64,000 bases of DNA from Paraspadella gotoi (GCA_051294375.1 CM119263.1:10222620-10286619), one strand, 5' to 3'. Numbered from the stretch's first letter, positions 47,578-59,873 are shown. Numbers and translations are program-made. Notes: a model not told the origin generated them from the sequence alone.

Positions 47578-48699
47578 GTATGTCATCCTTCAGAATCGCT
47601 TCCCCCGGGGGCAAGAGAGGAGATCAATCACATACTTTTCTACCACAACAAAATTTTATGTCACAATCCATCTATTGAATCACGAATATATTTGAGTTTA
47701 AATGCTAATTCATGGGATGGACTTAAAGACTGATATTAATTAATTAATCAATTAAATATTTTTAATTAATTATTTTTATAAGTGAATTAAAAAATTAAAA
47801 CCATCCTACTCTTTATTCTATAAAATTATTAAGATAAAATTTTGTGTGTGGGTAAAAATGAAAGTGAGTTTTAATGGAAAAACAAAGTTACTTTTACTTT
47901 GAACATTATTAAAAAATTTTTTGCACTATTTCTCCCTTCGTTTTTTATTTGTATCGGATAAAATTATTAATTAGCTAATTGTTAAGTTGGATTGTTGACC
48001 AAATTAATTAATTTGACCAATTATCCAAGTTGTCCAAATTATCTAAGTGTACCAAATTATGCAAGTGACCAATTTATATGCCAATTGACAAATCTATGAA
48101 ATTGACCAAATTATGCGAAGTTGACCAATTATGCGAGTTGATTTAATTATGCAAATTGATTAAATTATGAAAGTTACCAAATATGAAAGTTACCAAATTA
48201 TGAAAGTTACCAAATTATTAAAGTTTACCAAATTATAAAAGTTAGCCAATTATGAGGTTACCAAATTAAGCAAGTTAACTAAATTATAAAAAATTTACCA
48301 AATTATGAAAGTTTACCAAATTATAAAAGTTTACACAAATTTAAAAGTTGATTAATTATATCAGTTGACCAAATTATATGTCAGTTACCAAATTATGTCA
48401 TGACTAAATTATGCAAGGCGACCAAATTATGCAAGTGGTATTGTACAGCTATTGGTTCATTGTTGATTAATTGAAGTGAAAAAATTCATTTTATTAGTCG
48501 GATCTGCTTATCACAGATCCCGACTCTATAACTCACTTTTCGGTCCGTCGTCCGCCTCAATATGGTCGGGACACACATTATCATCATGTTCAGAACATCG
48601 AATTATGATAAATTATGGCAAAAAATAGTCCGCCGTCACACCGTCGTCTGTCCGTCCGTCGTTCCGTCCGTCCCACCTTAGTCAAACCAACTGTCCAAT

Positions 48700-50310
48700 T
48701 ACCCGGATTGGATGGATGGATTTTGGTATGAAATTTGTGTGTGGGTAGGAAACTGTGTGATTGAGATGGATATGAAGTTTCGAGGGAATCGTGCGAGTGG
48801 AAATTTGGTTTAAATGGAAAAAACAAAAAATATATTTTCACTATTTGAAAACCCAAATTGCTCATGAGTGGATAGTGAATTGATGAAATTTTGTATGATG
48901 GTAGGAACAAAGTGTTGTGAAAATTGAGGGGCCGGATATAAAGTTTCGATGGATCATGCGAGTGGAAATGAGTAAAATCGGACAAAACAAAAGTTACATA
49001 TTTACTTGAAGTATTTTTAACTTAATTTACTCAAATTATTTTGTTTAATTAAAAAATTGGATAGATAAATCGAACCTTGAATTTTGTGTGTTGGTAGGAA
49101 AGTATGTGATAAAGCTGGATAAAATTTTTTTGATGGAAATCGTGGAGTGGAAAAGCAGTTCAAATTAAGAAAAACCAAAAGACACATTTATTTGAATTTT
49201 TTAAAGTTTCTCTCTCTCTCTCTCTGATGATTGATTGATTGACCGAAATATGCTAATGACCCAAATTATGGCCAGTTGACGCAAAATCTGCAGTATAATC
49301 AAGTTTTGGCCAAAGTGACCAAATTCTGCTGTTGACCAATAGCTAGTTGAATAAAATTATGGCAGTTAACCAAATTATGCCGGTTGAACCAAATTATCTT
49401 AATTGATTCAAATTATGTCAGTTGACGCAATTATGTCAGTTGACGGCAAATTATGTCAGTAGACCAAATTATGTCAGTTAACGCAAGTTATGTCAGTTGA
49501 CCAAATTATGGCAAAGTTGATTAAATTATGGGGCAGAGTTGACCAAGATAGCTTATTCCATTAATTATCGATGACTGGCATTTTGTATTGAGTAGAAAAG
49601 TGTGTGATTGAACAGGAAACCAAGTTTCGATGGAATCTTCTTGAGTGGAAAATGAGTTAAATGGAAAACAAAAACCTGTTTCACTAAATTGATTATGCTT
49701 CTTTTTTCCTTTTATATAAATGTATATGCAGGATGTATTAAATAAGTCAAATAATTAATCAGTTATTAACAATTAGTAGTCAATTATTAATTCAATAATT
49801 AATTAATCAGTCAATATCCGTCCATCTCCCACCTTAGCAAAAAGCTCCAATAACTCGTAGATTGGCTGGTTGGATTGAAATGAATTTGTGTGTGGGTAGG
49901 AAAGTGTGTGATAAGCTGGATATAAAGTTTCGACGGAATCGTGTGAGTGGAAATGAGTTTAAGTGGAAAAAACATAAGTCGCATTTTTACTAAAATCTTT
50001 TTACTTATTTTAACCAATAAGTACTCTAATAATCATAATTGGATGGATAGATTTTGAGTCAAATTTTTGTGTGGGTAGAAAAATGTGTATCGAATGCTTG
50101 ATATAAAGTTTCGGTGGAAACGTACGAGTGGAAATGAGTTAAATGAAAAAATATGAGTCCCATTTACTTGAATCTTTACTTATTTTAACCTATAATAGAT
50201 TGAAGATGAAATTTTGTGAGCGGTAGGAAAGTGTGTGAAAAAAGCTAGATATAAAGTTTTGACGGAATTGTGCCAGTGGAAATGAGTTAAATAAAAAAAA
50301 AAAAAGTCAC
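48700..50310. repeat. degenerate ~150-190-bp repeat array
   Basis: The word TGTGTGGGTAGGAAAGTGTG or close variants recurs near 48741, 48898, 49091, 49590, 49888, 50068 and 50217. Each is followed by GATATAAAGTTTCGATGGAA-like sequence, a GAGTGGAAATGAGTT word and an A-rich end. The complement also appears within the element interior near 41560, 47640 and 52560. This looks like an old satellite or tandem unit. Confidence 0.8.
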
Positions 50311-50369
50311 ATTAACTTGAAGCACGAAAAATGAAACAAGTTAAAAAAATCCTAAAAGCATAAGGATCG

Positions 50370-50383
50370 ATCGCAATTGGCAA

Positions 50384-50454
<71 letters not shown>

Positions 50455-51480
50455 CAGTAAAAGACATAAGGATGTCGTACGCAATTCAAAGAGAGAGAGA
50501 GAGAGAGAGAGAAGAGAAGAGAGAGAAGAGAAAGATAGAAAGAAGAGAGTCCGAGATAAAAATTAGCGAATAAAAAAGTTTTTATTTTACTCACTGAAAA
50601 AATACTTAAAATACTTACAAAATACAAAAAATTGATAATTATTATTCCGATAACATGTTTAATCACATGCAATATATCTAGTAAGGCCTAATTCAGTAAA
50701 GGCGGGCCAAAAATTGAACACTTTTTAATATAAAACTTCTAGTTCTAAATTTTTTTTTCTTTTACTACTAATCGATTTTCAATATAACTTTTGAATTAGT
50801 TCATTGGGTTGTTGCACTGAAGCTTTTAAATATTTATTAATATATAATAATATAGTAAGTATTGAACGGAATGTGCCAGGCGGAAATGAGTTTAGATGGA
50901 AAAGACATAAAGTCACATTTACTTGAATCTTAATATTACTAATAAATGTTTAATTAATTAATGTTAAATTAATTAATTAATGTGAAAAATGATGGCAAAG
51001 TTAAAAAAATCTGAAAAGCATAAAGATCGTCGGGCAATGGCAGAAAGAGAGAGAGAGAAGAGAGAGAGAGAGTGAGAGACAGAGCAGAGAGAGTGAGTGA
51101 GAGAGCAGAGAGACGAAGGAGACATAAAATAAAAATAGAGGATATTTGTTTGTTTTGATAAAATGTAAAACAAAACATATTTTAATAACTTCCTAAACGT
51201 CCAATTTTAAGGACATCGATGATGATAAAGTTGAATATAAATTTAAAATTATTATTACATATTAAATAATTAATCTAATTAATTAATCGACTTAATAATT
51301 AATTAATTAATTATCGTAGGGCCAGATCCGACATTGTTTGGACCAAACTTGTTTTTATATTTATTATAATGAAGATGAAAATAGAAAATAGATAGAGAAG
51401 AGAGAGAGAGAGAGAGGGAGAGAGAAAGAGAGAGTAGAGGGAGAGAGAGATTAGGAGGGAGCAGAGAGCCGTTCCAAGGG
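50370..51480. repeat. GA-rich patches in AT-rich DNA
   Basis: GA runs at 50383-50453, 50490-50545, 51045-51115 and 51398-51455 separated by AT-rich sequence with TTAATTAA words. No gene seen. Confidence 0.75.
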
Positions 51481-51676
51481 GCAGGAAAATCCATCCCCCT
51501 GGGGATAGCCCCAGGGGAGGCAAGAGTTTTTCCTAGCCCCTGGGGGATTCCCCCTGGAGTGGGAACCCCTTGGGGCTCCAAAAAAGAGGCTACAGGGGCC
51601 GCCCCTAGGCGGTAAGGATTGCCTGCCCCTCGGGGCGCCCCGCGGAGCACCCGCGGGCCGCCCCCAGCACCGCCCA
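51481..51676 (-). repeat. GC-rich palindrome array, inverted left end (block E)
   Basis: Reverse complement of 40596-40800, cut off by the 25-N gap. Confidence 0.88.
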
Positions 51677-51701
51677 NNNNNNNNNNNNNNNNNNNNNNNN
51701 N
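51677..51701. other. assembly gap, 25 N
   Basis: Exactly 25 N. The sequence after it (from GCGAGTTAAAG) is the reverse complement of the end of the first element interior at 42607. Confidence 0.98.
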
Positions 51702-53450
51702 GCGAGTTAAAGAAGAGCAAAGTTGCATGAGAAAATATACTTTTGACCATGTTTTAATTGAGAATATTTCTCCTGTCTGTTACTCTCTTCTATTTCTCTC
51801 TCCCTTTTTCTGTTTCTCTCTTCTTTTCTTCTCTTCTCTTTTTCTCTCTCTCTTTTTCTCTTCACTTCTTTTTTTTTTTTCTCTCTCTCTGTTTTTCTCT
51901 CTCTATAGATCTTTTTTTCTCTCTCTCCTTTCAAAACTTTTTTATTTTAACTGAATTAAATATACATATTTTTCAAATTATTTGTAACTCATTTATTTCA
52001 TATTTTATCGTTAAAAATTATAATTTTTGTATTTTTTAACCAATTATTTATTTCAGTTAAAAGTATAGAAACAAGTTTAGCAAACATGTAAGAGTAGCAC
52101 CACAAATTTAGTGGTCAAAAGCTAATCAGTCATTTGTCTTCTTTTTTTATCTTATTTTTACTCTTTTCTTTTTTTAATTTTTTTCTCTTTTTCGTTGATG
52201 ATCATATCTGATTTTTTTTCTCTTGAGTACGTAGAGAACATAAATTTTTTTAAATAAAAATTATTCATAATTTGATGTGTTAAAAGGAAATTAAATAAAT
52301 ACACAAACAAATTATAGGGCAGTGACTGACAGACCTACTTAGTGAATTATGGAGCCCCCTAAAAAAACAATAAAAACTATTCATCAAAATTAACATGAGT
52401 TCTACATCGTAAAATAAATTTTATTTTTTTAGGATGTAGATTAATTTATCGTCAGTTTGTAGATTGCTTAAGATGAACTCACATTGTTAAGTTAGAGGCC
52501 TGACGATTTGAGAGAGAGGTGAGCAACAAACTTTTATTCTAGCTCTCAATCACTACTTTTCTACCCACACACACAAAATTTTATTTCCAATCCATCTATT
52601 TTAATTCATACATGATTGAGTTTAATGCTAATATCGATGGTGATGGACTTAAAGACTGATGATTAATTAATTAATCAATTAAATATTTTTAATTAATTAT
52701 TTTATAAGTGGAATTAAAAAATTAAAACCATCCTACTCTTTATTCTATAAAATTATTAAGATAAAATTTTGTTGTGGGTAGGAAAAATGAAAGTGAGTTT
52801 TAATGAAAAACAAAGTTACTTTTACTTGAACATTATTAAAAATTTTTTTGCACTATTTCTTCTTCGTTTTTTATTTGTATCGATAAAATTATTAATTAGC
52901 TAATTGTTAAGTTGGATTGTTGACCAAATAATTAATTTGACCAAATTATCCAAGTTGTCCAAATTATCTAAGTTGACAATTATGCAAGTGACCAATTTTA
53001 TGCCAATTGACTAAATCTATGAAATTGACCAAAATTATGCAAGTTGACCAATTATGCGTAGTTGATTTAATTATGAAATTGATTAATTATGAAATACAAT
53101 ATGAATAGTTTACCAAATATGAATATGTTTACCAAATTATTAAAGTTACAAATTATAAAAGTTTAGCATTATGAGGTTAACAAATTAAGCAAGTTAACTA
53201 ATATTATAAAAAAAATATTACCAAATTATGAAAGTTTACCAAATGTTATAAAGTTACAAGAATTTAAACCCAGTTATTATTATATTAGTTGCACTACGAA
53301 ATTTCATCAGTTTTGACCATATTATTACTTAGTTATTCATTGACTAAATTATGCAACGGCGACCAAGATTATGCAGATTGGTATTGTACCAGCTATTGGT
53401 TCATTGATTGATTAATTTGAAGTGAAAATACTTATTTATTTTTTATTTTT
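51702..53450 (-). repeat. element interior in inverted orientation
   Basis: Reverse complement of about 40912-42607, ending with the 17-bp minisatellite (52915-53395). Directly joined to the right GC domain, whose orientation is unchanged relative to the first copy. Confidence 0.85.
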
Positions 53451-53467
53451 AGTTACATAATGAAACC

Positions 53468-53706
53468 TGGGGGAGCAGTTTTTTGCTCCCCAAGGGGTTA
53501 CCCCCCAGGGCAGACTTTTTTTTGCCCCAGGGGGCTAAGCATTAGGGGCGCCCCTAATAGACCCAAAATGTTGGCCCCAGGGGGAACCCCCCTGGGGCGG
53601 CCCCCTGAGGCAATCCAGAGGGGGCGCCCCCTCAATGACCATTTTGCTGCTCCCCCTGGAATAGTCTGCCCCCTGGGGCCGCCCCTAGAGCCGCCCCGCG
53701 GGGCGG
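53468..53706. repeat. GC-rich palindrome array, best copy (block G)
   Basis: At least five perfect or near-perfect palindromes in 240 bases: GGGAGCA/TGCTCCC (53471-53490), ATTAGGGGCGCCCCTAAT (53541-53558), two 11-base arms beginning GCCCCAGGGGG with a 3-base loop (about 53574-53598), GAGGGGGCGCCCCCTC (53618-53633) and CCGCCCCGCGGGGCGG (53691-53706). AT-richer spacers lie between them. Confidence 0.9.
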
Positions 53707-54026
53707 AGGATTTGGGAGATGACATATCTCGTGATGACCAAGAAAACGATCTGACCGACTAATAAGATAAAGAAGATTTAAAGAAGAGACGAAGTGACTA
53801 TAATTTGTGATTTGTAATCGATCACGTTGTGTTAAAGAGAGGTGAACGATGATGACAACGCCGTCGACAATGACAACGCCTACGATGATGACAACGCCGA
53901 CGATGATGACGTCGAAAATTGGTTGTCAACAATTTATTCCGACCCGTGACACTCCGCAAGGAGGGAAGTCAAAGGTCAAGGGTTTAGTCTTCGCGAGTAA
54001 ATTTAGAAACTAATCTTCATTTTTTA

Positions 54027-54145
<119 letters not shown>

Positions 54146-54898
54146 TCCTTTTTCTTCTCGTGGATATTCTCACATTTTAAAATTATGTCATTTCTTTTCT
54201 CTTAATTTTTCTTCTTTCTTTCTTCTTTCTTTCTTTATTTTGCTAACTACTATTTTGGTACATTTTTTCTTTATTTAATTTTTGTCTTTTTTATTTCCCT
54301 TGGCTAGTATTGAGTGTTGACTTTTTTTAGTGAAAATTGAGACTAGTCAGTTTTGGAAATGTTTTTTTTTATTTAACTTTTTTCCTACCTTTTATTAATC
54401 TTTTCATCAAAATCCATTCTTACTCCTTCGCCAATCAAAAATGTTCCATGCCCCGAATTTTCTTTTGACAACCCAGTTTTTTTTCTCAAGTTGATTTCGC
54501 GCCAAAAGAGACGAAAAAATCCGCGACCAAAATAAATCGTTGTTCATTTGTTTTGTCGCTATTGTTTTTGGAAAGCGGAAAGCCCACTCCTCAGATGTCG
54601 TCACTCGTCATCAAAAGAAATTCCTCCGATGACAATAAATAAAAATTTGGCCGCTAAATTTAAAAACTACATAATAAAAAAAGTGAATTAATAACTGTAA
54701 AATAAAAACAAGGAAACAAAAAAGAGACTTTGAAAAAGTGACGAGTTGAAAATAAATCCAAACTTCAAACGCAGTAATAGAATCGAATGACTTTTTTTTT
54801 CATCGCACGCTCTCATGTCCCTTTTTTTATCTCTCTTTTAGTGGAACATAATTTACCGGTCATTTACTGAATTAGAAAAAGCAAAAAGTAATTTGATA

Positions 54899-54952
<54 letters not shown>

Positions 54953-55616
54953 CGAGTTTAAACCGTTTAGCTTTTATCAATCAAAGTTAGATAATTTGCA
55001 ACTTTGATCATAAAATTAAATCGAGAAAAAAATCCCACTCGTTTTTACCGGAAATTAAAAAAAGTGTTCATTTGGTATTATGAATTGCACTCGAAAGACA
55101 ATGAAGAAAAAGAGAGAAGTGAGAGGGAGAGAGAAAGAGAGAGAGAGAGAAACAAAAAGAGAGAAAGACTAAAACAGGAAGGGTGGGTATGCCGTTTTGG
55201 GCGATTTTCAAATCCATCATCTCTTTCCAAACTAATTTTCACCTCACCCCCATGTCAACCACAAATACTCTCTGTCTCGAAGATCTTTCTTCAATTCTTT
55301 TCATCCTTTCACACACAGTCGCCCCATCTTCACAAACTATTCCCGTTCTTTTGTTTTCGAGTCACGTGATTCGGCGAGATTCTCGTCCGGCAAAGTCTCG
55401 TCGCGTGACAACGAAAAACGCGATGCGAATAGAAAAGGTCCGAGAGGGACTCTCTCGGCGAATAGAAAAGGTTCTCTCTTACGAATCATTTTCGGTGTTG
55501 TTATACGTAATGGTTATTATAATTATTATACAATTTTTTTTTAGCTCTGCCAAATGTGGGAGACTATTTGATAAAAAAAAATTATTTGTCGTACTCGAGC
55601 GGGAACCAAAAATTAT

Positions 55617-55881
55617 TCTAAACTTTCCGACTCTTTAAGGGAAATTCAAGGAATATAGAAAAAAAAATTGAAGGTACCGCCAGGACTCCAGGAGTCTCTG
55701 GACCCAAAGTCACTGAAATCCAACCAATTGCTCCAGAAAGATTTTCCGTCCCGAGCTCACACCGACAAGGCTCGGTTTTTCCCTTCGTCCGTTCGGATGG
55801 GAATAGCATCTCCCATTTAGTGCAAAGGAGATTCGCGGGAGAGAGCGCCTTGTTTATTGCCTCGTTTTGGACGAGCGCTTG
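55617..55881 (+). CDS. candidate exon, ~87 codons (unrecognised)
   Basis: An open frame without its own ATG, bounded by TAA and TGA, reading IEGTARTPGVSGPKVTEIQP, IAPERFSVPSSHRQGSVFPF, then VRSDGNSISHLVQRRFAGES. Codon use looks gene-like and the DNA is GC-richer than its surroundings. The minus strand is open over the same stretch (MVRGQALVQNEAINKALSPA), so the strand is uncertain. No domain recognised. Confidence 0.25.
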
Positions 55882-55931
55882 ACCGCGGACCAACGCTTGA
55901 CCGCTCTAAGCTGTAATTCATCACTTCTTTT

Positions 55932-56183
55932 ATGCGCGCGTCGCTTTATTTTTGGTCTTTTTTCTTTTCCTTCGGATTTCTCGTGAACGTTGAGGGCGGA
56001 AGTGACATCGCGACGTGGATTAGTGTCAACGACGACTGGAGTATTAGAGCTTTCTTTCTATTAATGTCTAAAGAGAACATTCTGACAGCGGTCTATTCAC
56101 ACCGACTCGCCTCCAGCTTCATTCAGCCAGACCGTCCTAGGGTAACAGCGCCACTGACAGAAGGCATCACCGATGGGCGGTAG
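55932..56183 (+). CDS. small ORF with signal-peptide-like start (unrecognised)
   Basis: 83 codons from ATG. The first ~20 residues, MRASLYFWSFFFSFGFLVNV, form a hydrophobic core like a signal peptide with a plausible cleavage after EGG. The remainder (SDIATWISVNDDWSIRAFF and onward) is mixed. It may be a first exon; GT words lie near its end but none is a clear donor. The gap between 55881 and this start is 50 bases. Chance cannot be excluded. Confidence 0.25.
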   Translation: MRASLYFWSFFFSFGFLVNVEGGSDIATWISVNDDWSIRAFFLLMSKENILTAVYSHRLASSFIQPDRPRVTAPLTEGITDGR

Positions 56184-57660
56184 CCCCTTAAGCCAACAGT
56201 GAGATGCCCCATCCCAATTGGCATCACAGGCAACCAGGCTGTTGCTATGACATTTGCTGGGAAACGGTTTATTTGGCAGTGACCAGGGAGCTAATGCGCA
56301 GGTGACGTGAGATAATTCGCCTCACTCCTGGAAATGACCTTTACTGTGAAGGTGACTTTTATGGGAAAATCGATATCGATGGTAAAAGCGACAAACGTTA
56401 AAAAAGTAAAGATGATGACGATGATGACGATGATGACGACTCCTCAGTGTATGACGCTCGTGAAGACTGTGGGCGAAAGGAGGAAACGTTAAGAAATACT
56501 GTATAAAATCACAACTACCTAAATCTCCTCGAGAAACAAACGAGCGACTCGGCGCGTGCATCCAGCGTGCGCCCCACGGGCGTTCATCGATTTGTTTGTA
56601 TCGGTTTCTCGCGAGATCTCGGTGGGAATCCTGTGCGGTGTGCACGCACGCGCAACCCGCATGCGACGCCACGTGCGGCGGAGCAGATTCGGCGAACGTC
56701 GTGGTCGCGAGTGACGCGTGAGTGGCGTCCGACGCGATTAACGATCGCATCGGATTGACGGTGGCTCGCGCGGGGGGGGGGGGGGGAGGGCGGGGAGGGG
56801 GGGTTGGGGGAGGGGTGTTGGCCGAGAGAAACGTCGGGGGGAACTGGAGTGGAATCGTGAATGCTGTTGCTGCGAAACGGACTATCAGTTGCTGTTAAAG
56901 ACGTGCATTCGATTCCTTCTCTTACAATATAAAAAAAAAATGATTACGGTGGACGGACTTCGTTTTGACGCAACAGTCAAGTTCCGACATTATCCCGCGG
57001 GTCTAAAATGACTCTCGAGTTGGCGGTAAAATTTGAAGAGAGAAGAAGTGAGGAAGTAAGGTGGGTAGGATATAAAAGATTGAGGCAAAGAGAGAAAAAA
57101 TGGATAAAGGAAAAATAGGAAAAAAAGAGGGAAAGGTAGGATAAAAGGGAAAAAAGAACGGAAAAAAGAAAGGAAGAAAGGCGGTTTTTTTTCCTCGTGT
57201 GACGATCCAGACTCCGGCTCGTTTGGCCAGGGAAAGTGGCGGAGATAAAATGCGTCATTCTGTCAGGTTTTTTCCCCCGAAATTCCCGCATCAGCTGCTG
57301 TGTTCGAGCTGCATCCGCGGCTCTGCGTGGGCGTCGCCGGGCAAGCGGTCGAGTGGTTTATTCCGACAGATTTTATCATTTGCTGACCGACCGACTGAAA
57401 GAGCTTCGTCTATGAATTGAATCCGAAAAATGCCAGGAGAAGCCTAATAATTTAAACATCACGTATATATGTAGCTTTTTTTTCAATCGGTGAAAAAATT
57501 TTTGCGTCGACGACGAAAAAGAAAAACGAAAAAAAAGGCCGGAAAATCTATTATAAATTTTCATTCAAAAAAAGGGGAAAAAAAAGAAAAAAACTTTTAT
57601 ATAGTTTAAACATTCATATTTCATTAGTAAGCGTCATGTTACGATCTAACTTTAAGAAGA
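56184..57660. other. CpG-rich block and G-tract, otherwise no gene
   Basis: 56540-56765 is CpG-rich with open frames on both strands and no clear gene. 56771-56820 is a G-run cluster (16 consecutive G followed by several runs of 3-8 G) able to form a G-quadruplex. A plus frame at 57199-57420 (starting MTIQTPARLARESGGDKMRH) is GC-richer than its flanks but unsupported. Confidence 0.4.
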
Positions 57661-57674
57661 TATTAAAATGTCTG

Positions 57675-58416
57675 ATAAAAAAAAGTCAATAAAACGCAGA
57701 CGGGAGAAAACGAGAAAATATGGAATCCGTTATCAGCGATTAGATTCGTCGGATAAGCGAAGCCCTTTAGTAATAATGAGCATTCTTTAATCTTCAATCT
57801 TCATTGGTTGACCGGTTCGCATTTCAGTAAGCATCGCTCGATAGTAGACCTCGCGAAATAGCTATAAATCCAAATTCTCTTTTGGCAGAAAATTTACCCT
57901 CGATAAAAATCCCCCAAATTCTTTAACCTTCCACTTTCAAAAAAAAAAACTTACCCAAGGAAACTCTGACGTCAAACGAGTTCCTTGGCGCCGAAATTCG
58001 GTCGTTTGGGGAAAGTTTTTTTTTTCTCGCTGCGCCGTGGGGTTGTAGAGGGGGGCGATGGGGGCGATGGGGCGGAGGGGCGCAGGGGGGGCGATGGGGC
58101 GAGGGGGAGTGAGGAAAAGATTCGTCGATTGGGTAGTTTTTTTTTTTGAAAAGTGGAAGGTTAAAGAATTTGGGGATTTTTATCGAGGGTAAATTTTCTG
58201 CCAAAAGAGAATTTGGATTTATAGCTATCGTCGCGCAGGTCTACTAATCGAGCGATGCTTACTGAAATGCGAACAACGTTCCAACCAATGAAGATTGAGA
58301 TCTAAGAATGCTCATCTATTACTAACAGGGCTTCGCTATCCTCGACGATCTTAATCGACTGCATAACGCATTCCATATTTTCTCGTTTTCTCCCGTCTGT
58401 CGTTTTATTGACTTTT
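57675..58416. repeat. inverted repeat, ~270-bp arms, G-rich loop
   Basis: 57675-57937 is repeated as its reverse complement at 58143-58416, including GTCAATAAAACG at the outer ends and CCAAATTCTCTTTTGGCAGA in the arms. The ~205-base centre holds GGGGCGATGG repeats (58050-58105). Arms differ by substitutions and small indels. It resembles a foldback-type element or MITE, but no clear target duplication was found. Confidence 0.85.
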
Positions 58417-58423
58417 TATCAAC

Positions 58424-58636
58424 ATGACCGGCTCGAAGCCGGTTCAGTGCTTGATATTGATCGGCGTGAGCTTCTTTGGAGTCGTCGCGTCGTCGTCCTT
58501 GGCCGTCACGCTGTTTTTTACTATAAAAAGTACTACGCTCTTTATAGGTTTGGCTGCTGAACTTACCGTTTTTTTTAAAATAAAAATTATTATAATACTG
58601 ATAGAGTTTACAAAGGTCGCAATCATAGTACGTTAA
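58424..58636 (+). CDS. candidate small membrane protein or first exon (unrecognised)
   Basis: ATG stands 7 bases after the right arm of the inverted repeat. The frame reads MTGSKPVQCLILIGVSFFGV, then VASSSLAVTLFFTIKSTTLF, and later becomes an Ile/Lys-rich AT-type sequence that may be intron. The N-terminal half is CpG-rich with a clear hydrophobic helix. The first 17 bases after AT form a hairpin, ACCGGCT-CGA-AGCCGGT (58426-58442). No donor is convincing. No family recognised. Confidence 0.33.
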   Translation: MTGSKPVQCLILIGVSFFGVVASSSLAVTLFFTIKSTTLFIGLAAELTVFFKIKIIIILIEFTKVAIIVR

Positions 58637-58639
58637 AAA

Positions 58640-59050
58640 TTTAGATAATGGCTTCTCAATTTAAAATAGGCTTTGATATTTTCTCATTACATTTGGATTT
58701 AAGCTATTTTTTGTTTGAATTTCCACTTCATTATGATTTACTGCAATATCAAAAGTAGATTATATACTGATTATATAATCCAAATTAGTATATAGAAATG
58801 CTTTAAGCTAATTACATATTGCAGTATATATATTGAAGATGAAATTCAAAAATTTTTTTTTTAAATTTCTAATAAAAAGGGAACTCAAAGTAAATTTTTT
58901 TAATGAGAACCTATATCTTAATTTTAATACAATAAAAATATAAATCTTTTACAAGCTGCGATTGAAAAAATTGAAAAGTTTCCAATTGTAAACCATTGCT
59001 AACATTTTTGCCTTTCTTTTATTTATTTTTTAATTTATATATTTTTTTAG
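58640..59050. other. AT-rich spacer
   Basis: AT-rich sequence with no gene or repeat of note. Confidence 0.6.
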
Positions 59051-59280
59051 CGCTGCCTTTTCTGAATCGTTTAAAAAACAGAGTTCAGTTTCCTCTCTGT
59101 CTCTCTTTGTGTGCGATCTCTTGCGTGATCGTTCGTCTTTGTTGAAAAATTCTGCATTATTTTTGTCTTATCTTATATAATAACATATATATTTGATCAG
59201 CGCCAGCCTTTTCTGAATCGTCTTAAAAAATACGAAGTTCTCAGGCTCTCTCTACATTCTCTCTCCCTCGTCTCCCTTCA

Positions 59281-59321
<41 letters not shown>

Positions 59322-59831
59322 CTCTCCTTCTCTTTTACAAAAAAAAAAAATTCAACTTTGTTTAACCACCGGTTTTTTGAAAAAAAAATTTTTATATTCT
59401 TTCCTTCTAAAAAACTTTATTATCGCCATTTATTCACGCGCTCTTTCTCAATACAAATACCAAATTTTACTCTGATAGATGTTTCCGTTGGCATCATCTT
59501 TTTTGAGAAAATGTGAGATAGTACACTCTACTTGACGACTGGATTCGTGGCCGTTGCGGGCGCTGCAACGAGTAAACAAGCGCGAGGAACATAGACCTAA
59601 ATAACGCGTTTTATGGCACACGAAACGTCTACGTGATAAAAAAAAATTCAACTGACCGGATCACAGCCGATATAAACAAGACGTGACTAATATTGGTATC
59701 GTAGTGGCGGGAAAACTTTCTCTCCCTCCTCTCTCTCGTCTCTCTCTCTCTCTCGTCTCTCTCCTCTCTCTCTCTTTTTTTTTTTTTTACAAAAAAAAAT
59801 TATAACTTGTAAACGAGTAAACGATTCCGCG

Positions 59832-59873
<42 letters not shown>

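Larger units (their letters stand above)
47578..53730 (+). mobile_element. second, rearranged element copy
   Basis: Begins with GTATGTCATCCTTCAG after GTGATGACCA (47567-47576) and ends with GATGACATATCTC before GTGATGACCA (53731-53740), like the element at 40568-42859. Inside, the left GC domain is cut after about 35 bases. An inverted interior piece (47613-48490) follows, then ~2.85 kb not present in the first copy (48491-51340), then an inverted left end (51341-51676), a 25-N gap, a full inverted interior (51702-53450) and the right GC domain in normal orientation. A true nested insertion or inversion is possible, but misjoining of two copies at the gap is at least as likely. Confidence 0.45.

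Noticed and set aside
47110-47733. 207-codon plus frame covering block D copy 2 and the element start
   Set aside because: It depends on inserted bases absent from copy 1 and runs through a GAC repeat and into the element.
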